Shown here: positions 12,421-22,893 of the stretch, in pieces
Layout: each line of letters opens with the position of its first letter
How positions within the stretch are numbered: position 1 is the first letter of the stretch
From: Ignelater luminosus
Lineage: Eukaryota > Arthropoda > Insecta > Coleoptera > Elateridae
Length of the DNA: 64,000 nt
NCBI GenBank assembly: GCA_011009095.1
Contig: VTPC01000053.1
Location: forward strand, 59,038 to 123,037
Reading direction: 5' to 3'
The notes under the pieces: model-generated
What the model was told of the DNA's origin: nothing
Seen by the model: the letters and a program-made list of their open reading frames with translations, nothing else
The model's database searches: none
Program-made: the position numbers and the translations under genes

Positions 12421-14090
12421 AATCCTCTTCAGCAGCAGTTGTTCAACGTTCATTATATAGGAACTAAAATCTACTGGAAACGACAGCAACAGCACATATT
12501 ACCTAAATCGAAGGATAAGCCCGCAGCTGTTTATGTTTACTCTATACAAACCAGGATGCAAGACTATGAACTCAGTATAGTACTGCGCCTGCTACAATAG
12601 ACATGAAATTCCTGTATACTTTGATATGATACTATAACATTTTAACGCTAATCAACTTTGAAGAACCAGCTTTAAAATTCCATGTATTAGCAAAATTTCA
12701 CGTAATTTCCTTTTAAGGTTTTATTTAAAATTTCCTTTTAGAGGCAAGAAACTTGAGTTACAGAGGCTATGTAGTCACATTAATAGGAAAACCTAAAATG
12801 CCTGCAAAGGAACTACGAGAAAGTCAGAGAAGGTTAGAGAAGAATCTTCAGTGAAAAGCGTACCAAAGTTACTAATCGGCTTTCAGGAGAGAAGTGTGTT
12901 AGCATAAAAGTAAGATTAAAATAATTTTAATTGCCAAATCATGCTTCTGGTGTTCTACACAAAATTAAAAGAAAATTTCTTTTGACTTCCAGGTTAATCT
13001 TTTTGTGATAGCAAAACCTCAACCTTTAGTGAAATAAGCGAGTAGAATATTTGATAATTGATTTCCAATGAAATAGAAGGAACAATTACTTTTGCGTACA
13101 CACCAATCTCAATATTATTGTTTGTATTTTAAACAAACGCATTAACAACCTAATAATAGCTTTAACACAAACTTCATTTCAAGTTGACACGAAAGATTAA
13201 AAACAAGTGATAATGAGTGATGCAAGCAAGAAATTCTTATTTTATTTTAGCAAAGCTAGTTTCGTATCAAGCTAACGAAATTATTTTTGGCAACGCAACA
13301 GAACGCGAGAACAATGGAAACAAAACCTTTGAAGTTCTTAATAATATACAATCTTATGACTATTTGAGTTTGAATTGCAGAAAACATTAAGTTTACGACA
13401 AAACATGGAACGAAAAACAAAATTGTTGGTGTAATATCTAAAGCAGTAATAATTTCTTAATAAAAAAAAGAAACAATTTGCTTTGTTACGATCAAAATTC
13501 ATAAAAGTTTTAAAACATCCTTTCATTTCATAACCATTTCCTTACTTTAAATTAATGTAGCGTGACTTTCATGTATTTTATACATGAATCTATAAAATTA
13601 TGCAAAGGCAGTCATAACGTAAATATCATGAATTTGTAAAACACGTTCAATTTTTACTGTATTACGTAATAATGTAAACCTTGTGTAAGGGTATAAAATA
13701 AAGCGGTATATTTTGAAACGAAACTATAAAAACGCCAAATATTCTTCTTGCACAAAAAAATACAAGTCAAGAAAAATAAAGAAAAGGTAAAAAATATTTA
13801 ATTCTCTCTTTCGTTTTGTTTGTATCCAAAACACGACAAGTAGGTAACGCTTGAAAATCATTGTTCTAATAACAACACTCTGTTAAATAATTACTAGCAC
13901 ATAAAGTACTTTCGTGTTATCCACATTTAAACTGATTACTACCTACTACTAATACAAGTGCGTCGACAATTTGAAAAGAGAAGCAATCATTAATTAGTTC
14001 ACAATACGCGTGTTTGTAACCTAAACAATTTTGTTGTTTATTTCAGTAATCACCCGGTTACATTTACAGCTTTATCGATTAATTTCTCAC
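12421..14090. other. AT-rich sequence, no gene seen
   Basis: The first 200 bases after the Gypsy relic (about 12421-12620) have balanced composition and may be its decayed continuation, but I cannot match them to RNase H or integrase. From about 12620 to 14090 the sequence is AT-rich, with short open frames and no recognised protein pattern or ordered repeat. Confidence 0.5.
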
Positions 14091-14091
14091 G

Positions 14092-14815
14092 GTGCTTGGT
14101 TTCTTAATTCTAACTTTACTTCCTTATTTCATTATTGATCAATGGGTGTTGGGCATCTGGCATCTCACGCCAATTAGGTTCATATTAAGCTCAGAACGTT
14201 ACCGCCTGAAAGGTCAGCAAGTCAGAATTGATGGAGTCTCACTAAATGATCGCAGTCAATCGTTCTGCCTCCTCTTCCAATGGCCAGATTCCACTCTGAT
14301 TGTAGCAATTAGTAGTTCCTGTCAAGACGATTGAAGGAAAGACTGTATTAAGACCTTCCTAATGTCTTTATTTCTTAAGAATTCAGATAATTTCCGGTTA
14401 CTTTGATCTCGTTTTCATTTACGACACTCGCGGGAAAATATTCGGGACGTTGGAACTCAGTAAATAAATAAACAATTACATCAATTTGTCTGCACACCGT
14501 GCATTCCCCTGTCCACTAGAGTGTTGTAATTTGCGAGCTATCTTTTTATTTATGCAAACCTGTACGATCGGTGGACCGGGCATCTCTCCGGAGACCAACC
14601 ACCACACTCCCCCGGAACAGAATCCAGAAACTAGGGAGGTTGAAAGATTAGAGATAACAAAAACATCAGGTGGAGCTAGTGACAGGGGATCAAAGCGAGC
14701 TGCGGGCCAACCGTCTGTACGTGACACGTGTCTTCCAAGACAAAGCAGAAAGCTCTCCTTAGGGTTGGCATCACTTGTTCCCCCGCTATTATACACGCTC
14801 GGAAAAATTTATTAA
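14092..14815. other. GC-richer island, function unknown
   Basis: Composition rises clearly compared with the flanks, especially at 14560-14800. Frames of about 106-110 codons are open on both strands here (14486-14815 plus; 14476-14796 minus), and an 80-codon plus frame lies at 14092-14334. Mutually overlapping open frames on opposite strands are expected from a local GC rise alone. Neither product shows a domain pattern I know. Possibilities are a host exon or promoter-proximal segment, or part of an old unclassified repeat. I could not choose between them. Confidence 0.3.
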
Positions 14816-17800
14816 GAAATAATATGTGATGTTCTTTTAACTTTTTCCATTCCCTTCTGTAGTTGTTTTTTAGGATTGTCTTGGAAAGAAAAGCAAATTA
14901 TTGACGCAGAAAGGAGCTTATTTTTATGTTTTTGTTTCTTTTCCTATCCGACAGTTTATCTTAGCCCAGTTTTGGGAATCTTTAAAAATATGTTTACTTC
15001 TAATAGTAGGATTTATATTGCTCGGAAATATAAACAATTTGATAAAAATAGCTCCAGTATATAAGCAGTGTTATTGAAACATGAAATAGCACGTAGTGAA
15101 AATTGTATTTAGTTAGTGAAATTATTGGAGTTTGAACCGTAAACGGTAAACAGAAAGTTTTGATTAAAAGCGAATTAATAATCAATTTCGGAACGATTAG
15201 TATGGAATTTTAAATTAATTTTTTTTAATCCAGGGGTTTAATCTAAGTAGCTTTATAAACAAAGAGTTCATTCTAAGGTAGAATTTTGTTAACTATCATT
15301 TAGCAATCTTTACGAAAAATCCTGAATTTTACCGTGATAATGTTGTATTTATGTCAAGAATCAATAAACTTGAGGAGCACGTGCAAAATATCCACAAAGC
15401 AGCTTCAAGCATTAAGATGATTGAAGCATTTTTAACCTAGTGGTTTCATCCTTAATTAAATTCGTCGTGTAAACATCGCTTAAAAATACGAGGATTAGCT
15501 TAGGGCAGATTCTTTTTGTGCGATTGGTAGCTTTGGTCTTTTAGAGATACGTCTAAACAATTACACCATACAATAAGATAGTATTTGCTGCAAACAAAAC
15601 AACAAAAAAAACAGAAAAGCACATAAAGTAGTGAAAACAAAAATGTTGGGAAATAGACCGCAGGAGTGATCAGTTTTATAGAATTTTTATGCATGGATAT
15701 TACAAGCTTGAACCCAGACTTGTTAATAGTCTTCGGTAGTCATCTATTGTGAAACGATGCTCTTCAAGATTTTTTTTTTAATTTCTAAACAAATAGCTTT
15801 GTAGCTAAAAGGTGGATGTTTTAACTCTGTAGACCCACAGTTCTGTAAAATTATCTTGCCTTAGATCTTAAAACGTTTTGACTGTAGTTTTTTTTAAACT
15901 GTTTGAGAGCATTACTATAAACTTGCAAAGTTACCGTAGTGCCTTTAAACACGTAGTTAATCAATCACAAAAATACCTTGCATGTCCCAAAAAGATTTAG
16001 TCACACGTTTCTCAACTAAAAACTACACGAAGACTTTTCAGAACTTTATAAATCCATTGCATGAAATCCAATTTTGTTTCCAGTGATGTTCCCAAGTCTT
16101 GCCTCACTTATCATTATTTGCTTTAGAAAATTGGGATTAGATTTAGGCTTCCAATAATTTTGATGAGTTTGCTGAAACTTAATTCATGCCTGACTTGTGT
16201 AGAATTATCAAAATACTAGGTTAAGATAGTTTAAATAGTGTGCTAATTGACGATCGTCAAGAACCAGTGCCCTCGCTTTCTCGCACATTTAGATATTTGT
16301 CGTATCTGCAGGTGCTCCACTCCCAGAATCATCCGCTATAGATTCCAGTTCAAAGAGACACTGTTTTGACCAAAAATTAATTGTCGCATAAGAAACAGCA
16401 TCGTTCCCATAAATACATGTTTTCTTGCTTCAATTCTAAAAGACCTATTTTTACACTTAAAGCTTTCAAAAGGATAAATGAAAAGAAGAGTCTATTTTAA
16501 ATCAAACTTTGACACCTCAAAAGACTATCAACGTACTTAAGTGTTAGTTTGTTTCACAAACTTTATACATTCCTAACTTCACTGTGTGAATAATTCGAAC
16601 CTAAAGATAGACATTCTACGCGTAGCAAAACTGAAAACGACGCTTACGTTGCAGTAATTCTCTTTCTTCAGCAACTCTTAATTTTTCTCAGAAATTCTCT
16701 CGGCTAAAAGAAACACAATGAAAAATCTAAAACCTTATCTTATATTTCTCATCGATGACAATTGTATCAACTGTTCAAAGTGAAAGGATGCCATCTTCCG
16801 GGAGGAATGTAAACCATAACGAGTTGCACGTTGGAAAACCTCGGGTTCAGCTAAATTCTAGTTGGCGGCAAAATAACTATAGCAGTTAAAACCACGAGGT
16901 CTAAGGGAACAGCGGTCTGATACCTCAGCCACAAAACAACAACAACAACAACAAACGATAGCTTAGACAACAAATTGATTTTTACATGGCACTCTTTAGC
17001 TCCGCTATCGACTGTCCCAAGGCAAGCTAGATAAGGGAAGAAGAGGAGAGGTAAAGTTATTTAAAAACCTGCGTTAAACTAATCTGGGATTGCAAGAAGG
17101 TATTAGTTTCCGAAAAGCTAAGGGAAGAATACTCTAATCGAAAATACCCGGCTCACCTTGAAGGCGGTTGAGGAGATGGGTACTCTCTCCATCGCATATA
17201 AAACAATAATTTTTCGTAATTGTAATGGGAATCGAAGGTGATAAATAAACGAAATACAAATATACGACTCAAAAGCTTGAGCACTAAATAAAGTACAAGA
17301 AACAAGACTAAAAGTGCTGGAAATGAATTCTTGTGGGAAAAAGAAGGATGCATAGCATGCGTAGAATCGTAAACGTAAAGGAAAAAGATCTGTGTAAATC
17401 TTTAAGTTGTTTTGACAGTATAGCAATGTAATAACTGACATTAACACAAGTCCATCATAAGTCTCTTTTATAGCGTTATCATTGACGGTTCTATTAACGT
17501 TTGTGTTTAACGTATTTGTTAACGTCAGTTGAGAATCTCTCTGTAAATGTTACTATTACCGTGGTGTTTTCAATTTTGACGCTCAATGTTGCCCACTTGG
17601 TGACGATTACCAATAAAAAAAGGCTGTATGGTGTGGCTACTTTGCATCTAGAAAAGGAAGACCTCTTACGAAATGGAAAAAAAAAATTGAAGAAGCAATG
17701 TCATTGAGGTACGTCTAGGAAAATAACTGGAATGATAGGCAGCAGTTGCGACCAAGGAGCGAAAGGTACCAAAAGTTATAGAAAATCACATATAACATTA

Positions 17801-18599
17801 CTGAAAAGTATGTAGTGTCAATTAATATCGTTGCAAGATTTAACTCTTCAAAACTATTCGTTTAGTAATGCCCTGTTGATAAAGTATTGTCTCTTCTATC
17901 AAATTAGAGCGACAACATGAATTCAGTTCTCTCTAGTTTATGTACTTATTTTAAGTTTACACAATTAACTAATACAATTATTATTACAGTACCTTTTTTC
18001 GAGTTTTAACGTTTCGATCTTCGTAACATCTTCGACGGTTGTACGCCATTTTTTTTAATATTCTTTCCGATATTTCAACCATCTAATGAAATCTTATGGT
18101 TAGCTAATTCATGAAACTGTTATATCAAGATTGTTTTATCAAGATTTTTATAAAATTCTTTAATACTTTGTAAATTATCACTTTTTTTAAATTAATTTTC
18201 TGTCTTGTGAAACATCAATTTTTCCGTAGCTCTATTTCCGACTAATGTCTTCGAGCTCAATTACATACTTTCATAGGTCGAAAAGTTTAGCATTAATTGG
18301 CTTTTTAATTTCACTAATTTATTAATTAAATCTTTTCAAGATAATTAATTAATCCTTTGTATTAAGGTGAAGCGCCCAGTATAAATTTCGAGTTTATTTT
18401 TACTATTTCTTTAAAAAGGAATACACAGTGCTGTTGTCTACTAGAGCAGAATTCTTGTTTTATTTAGGAACCGCTTTTGTTTGCACTTGTAATTTAAATT
18501 TCTTATTTTATGTATTTGTCAAAATATCTTCTTCATAATAAACAATTTGTTGTAACAAAATTTATGCCCCATAAATTTAATTTTTGTTCCTCTACGTTG
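14816..18599. other. AT-rich sequence; possible retroposon tail near 16800-16955
   Basis: No protein pattern was recognised in six frames. One block is distinctive: 16795-16930 has higher GC and ends in a run of about 20 bases of (CAA)n at 16936-16955. That arrangement is typical of the 3' end of SINEs and some LINEs, but the body was not matched to a known family. The overlapping minus frames at 17118-17447 have no supporting pattern. Confidence 0.45.
16936..16955. repeat. (CAA)n microsatellite, possible retroposon tail
   Basis: About six to seven uninterrupted CAA/ACA units directly follow a GC-richer block of about 130 bases, which itself contains a ggttcagctaaattc segment vaguely like a tRNA-type B box. 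Reading it as the tail of a retroposed element is inference. Confidence 0.5.
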
Positions 18600-18869
18600 T
18601 CTTAATTTTCTCTTTTATTCTTTTACAATAGTAGCTCCTTCGGGAGACCTCACTCCTAGAGAGCTCGTCCCCTGGGTGGTGGATGGGGGAAGTCCTGGAG
18701 ACAGGATTACTGGAAATATTCACAATAATCAGTCGTAAGCCAAAGGTCAGTTCCCCCCGAGGTAACGGGGCCTTGTCGCTAGGCCAATCACCTGCACAAG
18801 GTACAGTGGATTTAGAGATCAAGGATGAGCCTCGAACACGGACGGATATCTGAACACAGACCCAATCGC

Positions 18870-19200
18870 AAACAAAGGACTAGACTAGGAATATGGAACA
18901 TTAAATGTATGAACGGAAAGATATCAGAATTAATTGAAGAAATAATTGAATACTAATACTAAAAATTCTGAGAATCTTGGAAATAAAGAAGAAAGGTACA
19001 AGAGAATTAATAATTAATGGATAAAAACTATAAACTTTTCTACTCAAAAACACCAGTAGGAACAAGAACAAAAAAGGGAGTGGGAATAATAGTAAGTTCC
19101 GGTATAGCAAGTAACGTAATAGACTGGGAAGCAGTTAACGCAAGGATATTGTAAGAACAGACAGTCACAAGAGCATATCTTTATCCTTAGAATAGCAACA
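18870..19200 (+). pseudogene. RTE endonuclease domain, N-terminal part
   Basis: At about 18880 the frame reads TRLGIWNIKCMNGKISELIEE, a clear match to the conserved start of RTE endonucleases (the family has R.GTWNV.S.....E.I.E). After stops near 18955, shifted frames give a block like INGYKLFYSKTPV. A GVGIIVSSGIASNVIDWEAVN segment follows at about 19075-19140, corresponding to the GVG.I......I..W..VN.RI block of these enzymes. The catalytic His/Asp region near the end of the domain is absent; the sequence jumps to RT within about 60 bases. The reading depends on at least two frameshifts, so it is not functional. Confidence 0.8.
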
Positions 19201-19204
19201 TAGA

Positions 19205-20200
19205 AAATATTAGTGGGGAATAAACCACTATATGTTGCACTACTAGACATGCTATCTGCGTTCGACACTATACCAAAAACGGCTCTGTGGAGAGCCACGG
19301 AGAAAACGGAAATACCTGAAAAATTAATCACACCTACTAAAAGGTTGTACAATGCAGCCAGAGGCATAGTGAGAATTCAAAGAAATTCAATATGAAAAAT
19401 GGCATTAAACAGGAGGACTCACTTAGTCCACTCCTATTATAATACTTACTAATGGACCAGATAGAACGTGAAAGAAGGAGAAGTAAATTTGAAGCAACAA
19501 TACAATGGCGGAATATCAAGAGAGTGTCAGTACAAAATCTACTATACGCGGATGATATCCTACTAGTTGCAGAAATGCAGCAAAGTTACAACAGGTAATA
19601 AACAGCTGAAATGAAGCAATAAAAAGGGCAGACATGACTATCAACTGTAAAAAAAGCAAAGTCATGAAAATGTGCAAGGAAGTTGAACTAGAAGAATAAA
19701 TAAATATAACCTGTGATGGGAAAAGAAATACGCAACTGAGTAGGAAAAGCAACTAACGTATATTATCATATAAAAACAACATTTATAAATAAAAAGGAAT
19801 TAAGAGGGGAAACAAAATTACGATATTTATAAGTCTGAATATGTACCTACGTCTCTGAAAGCTGGCCCTTGCAAGACAGATATCGAAGCAGAGTTATAGC
19901 AGCGAAACTAAAATACCTGAGGCGAGTAGTAGGAAGAACGTGCAGAGATAGGATAGGATACAAAACATAAGCACAAAAAAAGAACTAAGAGTGGAACCAC
20001 CAGTCTCTACTATTGAAACAAAACAACTAAAATGATTTGGGCATGTGACACGGATGTTGAAAAAGAGATTACTCAAAAGGATTATGGCGGCAAGAACGGA
20101 AAGAGCAAGAGGAAGAGGTAGACCAAGGCATACTTGGCAAGAAACGCCCCGAAAGCTAATGAATGGACTGAGAACCCGACACCTTAAGGTATAAGAAAAT
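19205..20200 (+). pseudogene. RTE reverse transcriptase, C-terminal two thirds
   Basis: The open stretch at 19213-19395 reads PLYVALLDMLSAFDTIPKTALW, then GIPEKLI-like and LYNAARGIVRIQ, matching the palm of RTE RTs (LDL.KAFD.I.R..LW..L...G...K.I). After a frameshift the product continues as NGIKQEDSLSPLLL, in place of TGVKQGDSLSP. At about 19530-19565 comes an intact catalytic box, LLYADDILLVAE. Later segments are MTINCKKSKVMK (about 19635-19670), then RRVVGRTCRDRI (about 19920-19955). Finally WQE follows a GRGRPRHTW segment (about 20110-20135), the usual C-terminal arginine/glycine/proline motif of RTE proteins. Stops remain between segments, including one within 20 codons of the YADD box. 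Confidence 0.88.
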
Positions 20201-20433
20201 AAGAGAAAGAAGCCAACAGTAGCTGTGTTTTCTATAGAGACTGAGCATTAGAAATAATTCCTTTCGTTCGGTTGTAGAAATATTTGTATTTTATTCTTAT
20301 CTATAAGAATTTTAGTTAATCTGGGCTTGATTGTACCTGTTTTTGTATTGTAGGTTGGTGATAAAAATCTATCAATCCTTTTGATTTCTCTTTATCTTTC
20401 CTTATTACCGTTTAATTACTGTTTTAAGTCGTA

Positions 20434-20455
20434 TAAATGCAAAACCCGACAAGTC
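20434..20455 (+). repeat. Left terminal inverted repeat
   Basis: Starts taaatgcaaaacccgacaag. Its reverse complement is found at 22872-22893 with a single G/A difference. Flanking bases differ between the two ends, which supports this as the element boundary. Confidence 0.75.
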
Positions 20456-21024
20456 ATATTTTTTTGGAAACTGAGCTCTATATACCATTGTAATGGTTAT
20501 TTAAAGGACAACTGATTACTATTCTCAGTGCAAATACCGACTTTTTACACCAAATATTTTAGATAGCAAATAAGTCTTAGGTGCAGAAGCCGAAATGTCC
20601 ACACAGCGTTTAAATTCCAACACCGACATGCGCATGTCACCCAATCAGACTCAACTCTAGTATATCCCGTGTTGAACGTGCATATCATTGTTCTCGTAGT
20701 TCAGAGTGCACGCTGTGGTTGTTTATGTCTCCATCTAAAAAGGAAATAGCAAAACACAACCGGAAAGATTCATTGTGGGTAAAAGTGCAACAGTTTTTTT
20801 TCATTTTGTTTGTTGTAGGTATACTGCAAAGAGGCTGCTCATGTTTCCAAAATGTGAACAGGCAGGTAACCATACCAGACTTTCCAATGTACATCATTGC
20901 TCACTATGAGAGATATTCAATATTTTTATGATTCCTTTTATAAAACTTTAGATAAAATTACCCAGGACAATTTTATATTGAAATACTGTAGTGTTTATGA
21001 TCCTAAAGAGCTAGAAAGCAGAAA

Positions 21025-22545
21025 GAAGAAAAAACAAACTAAAATCCATGTCGGTAACCTACCATGTTAAAACAAAAGATGGGTTAGTGGTTACTGTATG
21101 CAGACAGAATTGTATAGATGTTCTGGCGGTGAAAAAGGGCAGGATTTAAAATGTTCTCAAACGTTATATGGAAAATAATGAGATGCCCAAAGAACGTCGC
21201 GGCGGAGATCAATTAAAATAAACAAATGACAATAAATGAGAGGCTATTAAAAATTTTGTAGAGTCACTAAAATGCAACGAATCTCACTACTGCCGCTTGA
21301 AAATTTTCAGAAATTTTACTTACTGGCAGAATTAAATATAAGGAAATTTTGGAAGATGTATAATAACACCGTAACTGGAAACCTACAAGTTAAGGAGTCA
21401 TTTATTGCTTTACAAGAAAATATAACGTTGGTTTTGGTGCTCCAAAACCTGACTTGTGTTCCACGTATCTTCAATTTAAAAAACAGTTAAAGAAAGCGTA
21501 AGATATTTATACAAAAAATCAGTTAATGATTCAACAGCGAGTGCACAAAATGCGAGCAAATGCATTTTACGACTTTCTAAAAGAAAACCAGACTAATCCA
21601 GTAGCAGTGATGTTTAGCTTCGACTGTCAAAAAAATCTGACGCTACCAAAAGCCCTAGGCCAGGCTGCATACTTTAGCATGCAATTGAATTTCGCGATTG
21701 TTGAAAGAATCTCGAAGGGGAAAATAATCCATCTACAGTCAGGCCATGCGTATGAACGGAAATGAATCACCAAAGAGGGTGCAATAAAGTAGCTCCTGCC
21801 ATTCACCATACCCTCAAAACATATGAATTTAATGACCATACAAAAATCATTCGCTTATTTTGCAATGGTTGTGGGGCACAGAATAAAAATTCCACAGTCA
21901 CTGGAATGTTATCCATAGAAATGGTCGAAAAATTCTTTCCGGTGGTGGGACACTCCTATATTCCGCCAGATAGATTTTTTGGGCAGATCGAGAAAGTCAT
22001 AAGCAAAATACCCAAAATCCGAGTCGAGAATATCAAAATAATAACAAACTGGGAAAAAGTTTATAAATTGCGAACAGAATGTTCTAGTACGATCCTGAAG
22101 ATCTACAATCCAGAATATTATGAAACAACCTGCACAATGGTATTTTACACTGCAAGTGTCCAAACGAATTGTCATCTCAAAAACTCAAAACCGTTGTGTA
22201 GTGAGAGGTGAAAGCTTCTATAGGAATAACATTGGTACAGATCAGTGGTTGCTAAAAAGACAAAGAAGATTAGTAATAAAACCGAGGGTTATAAAAAGTG
22301 GGTTACCATTAAAACCAAACAAAAGGCCAGCATCAGTAAACTAATTAAAAAGTATTGTGGACTTTCTTGGCGGGATAATAAAGATCTGTTATTTTTCAAG
22401 AAAGGCTTTGACAAAAATCCGGTGGAGTCAGCGGCAAAAAAAGCTAACTGCGGAACAGTACAATGTACTACGGAAAATGAAGAGCAAACTGATTCTAACA
22501 CCGAAAATTTCTGTAGAGAGGAAAATTTAGATTTTGACATTTGAA
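21025..22545 (+). pseudogene. Broken gene resembling DUF7869-type transposon-associated protein
   Basis: Segments of one protein family follow each other in order with frameshifts near 21298, 21405, 21765 and 22215. Early parts read PKERRGGDQ, FVESLKCNESHYCRL and LAELNIRKFWKMYN. Next, about 21425-21480, comes YNVGFGAPKPDLCS, then 21526-21765 with VAVMFSFDCQKNLTLPKALG. At 21762-22211 the frame reads LFCNGCGAQNKN followed by VVGHSYIPPDRFFGQIEK; family members usually have SDGCGGQNKN and GHSYLPxDRxFGxIEK. The last open frame (22245-22544) is lysine-rich and ends in an acidic tail. The Asp normally preceding GCGGQNKN is Asn here, which could abolish activity if that residue is catalytic; that is inference. 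The family is widespread in insect repeats; its biochemical activity is not known to me. Confidence 0.72.
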
Positions 22546-22662
22546 AATGTTGTTTTATAAAACTAGTTGTGTAACGCTCATGCTGATAGTTATTTTGTCA
22601 ATAAAATACTTAGCAATGTTTGTATTTTCTTGATTTGACATTTTTTAGGCTTCAGTTTGTTG

Positions 22663-22709
22663 TCAAAACCCGACAAGTTACTACATTAACATGCAAAACC
22701 TGACATGAC
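22663..22709 (+). repeat. Two internal direct copies of the TIR core
   Basis: The segments tcaaaacccgacaagtta (22663-22680) and atgcaaaacctgacatgac (22691-22709) repeat the left-terminal motif, in the left-end orientation, about 190-210 bases inside the right end. They may be subterminal transposase-binding sites or scars of a nested insertion of a related element. Confidence 0.65.
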
Positions 22710-22871
22710 GAAATTTTGATCTCAATTTTAAGTAAACTGGGCTGTAGTAGATTTCTAAATACTACTTGTTAGGTGTACAAATCACTAAGAGACAATTGCA
22801 CTACAGGTTGCATCTTACTACAAATAGCAAATATAATAGAGCAAGTGGTTTGCCTAAAATTCGTTTCAGTG

Positions 22872-22893
22872 GACTTGTCGGGTTTTACATTTA
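22872..22893 (-). repeat. Right terminal inverted repeat
   Basis: Reads gacttgtcgggttttacatt then ta, the inverse of 20434-20455 with one mismatch. It is followed by accgac, which differs from the sequence outside the left end. Confidence 0.75.

Larger units (their letters stand above)
18600..20250 (+). mobile_element. RTE-type non-LTR retrotransposon, internally deleted
   Basis: A GC-richer 5' portion (18630-18870) leads into an apurinic-type endonuclease start and then into reverse transcriptase, all on the plus strand and in the order expected for RTE elements. The distance from endonuclease start to the end of the C-terminal domain is only about 1.4 kb, whereas complete RTE elements are about 3 kb. 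The central part (second half of endonuclease plus RT fingers) is therefore missing. The 3' end falls near 20200-20250 after a recognisable C-terminal segment. Neither target-site duplications nor a 3' microsatellite tail could be assigned. Confidence 0.87.
20434..22893 (+). mobile_element. TIR DNA-transposon-like unit around a DUF7869-like gene
   Basis: Two 22-bp inverted repeats with one mismatch bound a 2.46-kb unit: 20434-20455 (taaatgcaaaacccgacaag then tc) and its inverse at 22872-22893. The ends can be drawn with a TA dinucleotide on each side, compatible with a 2-bp TA target-site duplication, though a longer TIR without one is equally possible. The one coding relic inside runs on the plus strand (about 21025-22545). 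Near the right end the core of the TIR motif recurs twice in direct orientation (22663-22709). The boundary repeats plus a single enclosed gene are good evidence for a cut-and-paste type element. Superfamily assignment is uncertain. Confidence 0.72.

Noticed and set aside
18592-19367. Minus frames of 69-107 codons
   Set aside because: Antisense shadows of the plus-strand RTE element.
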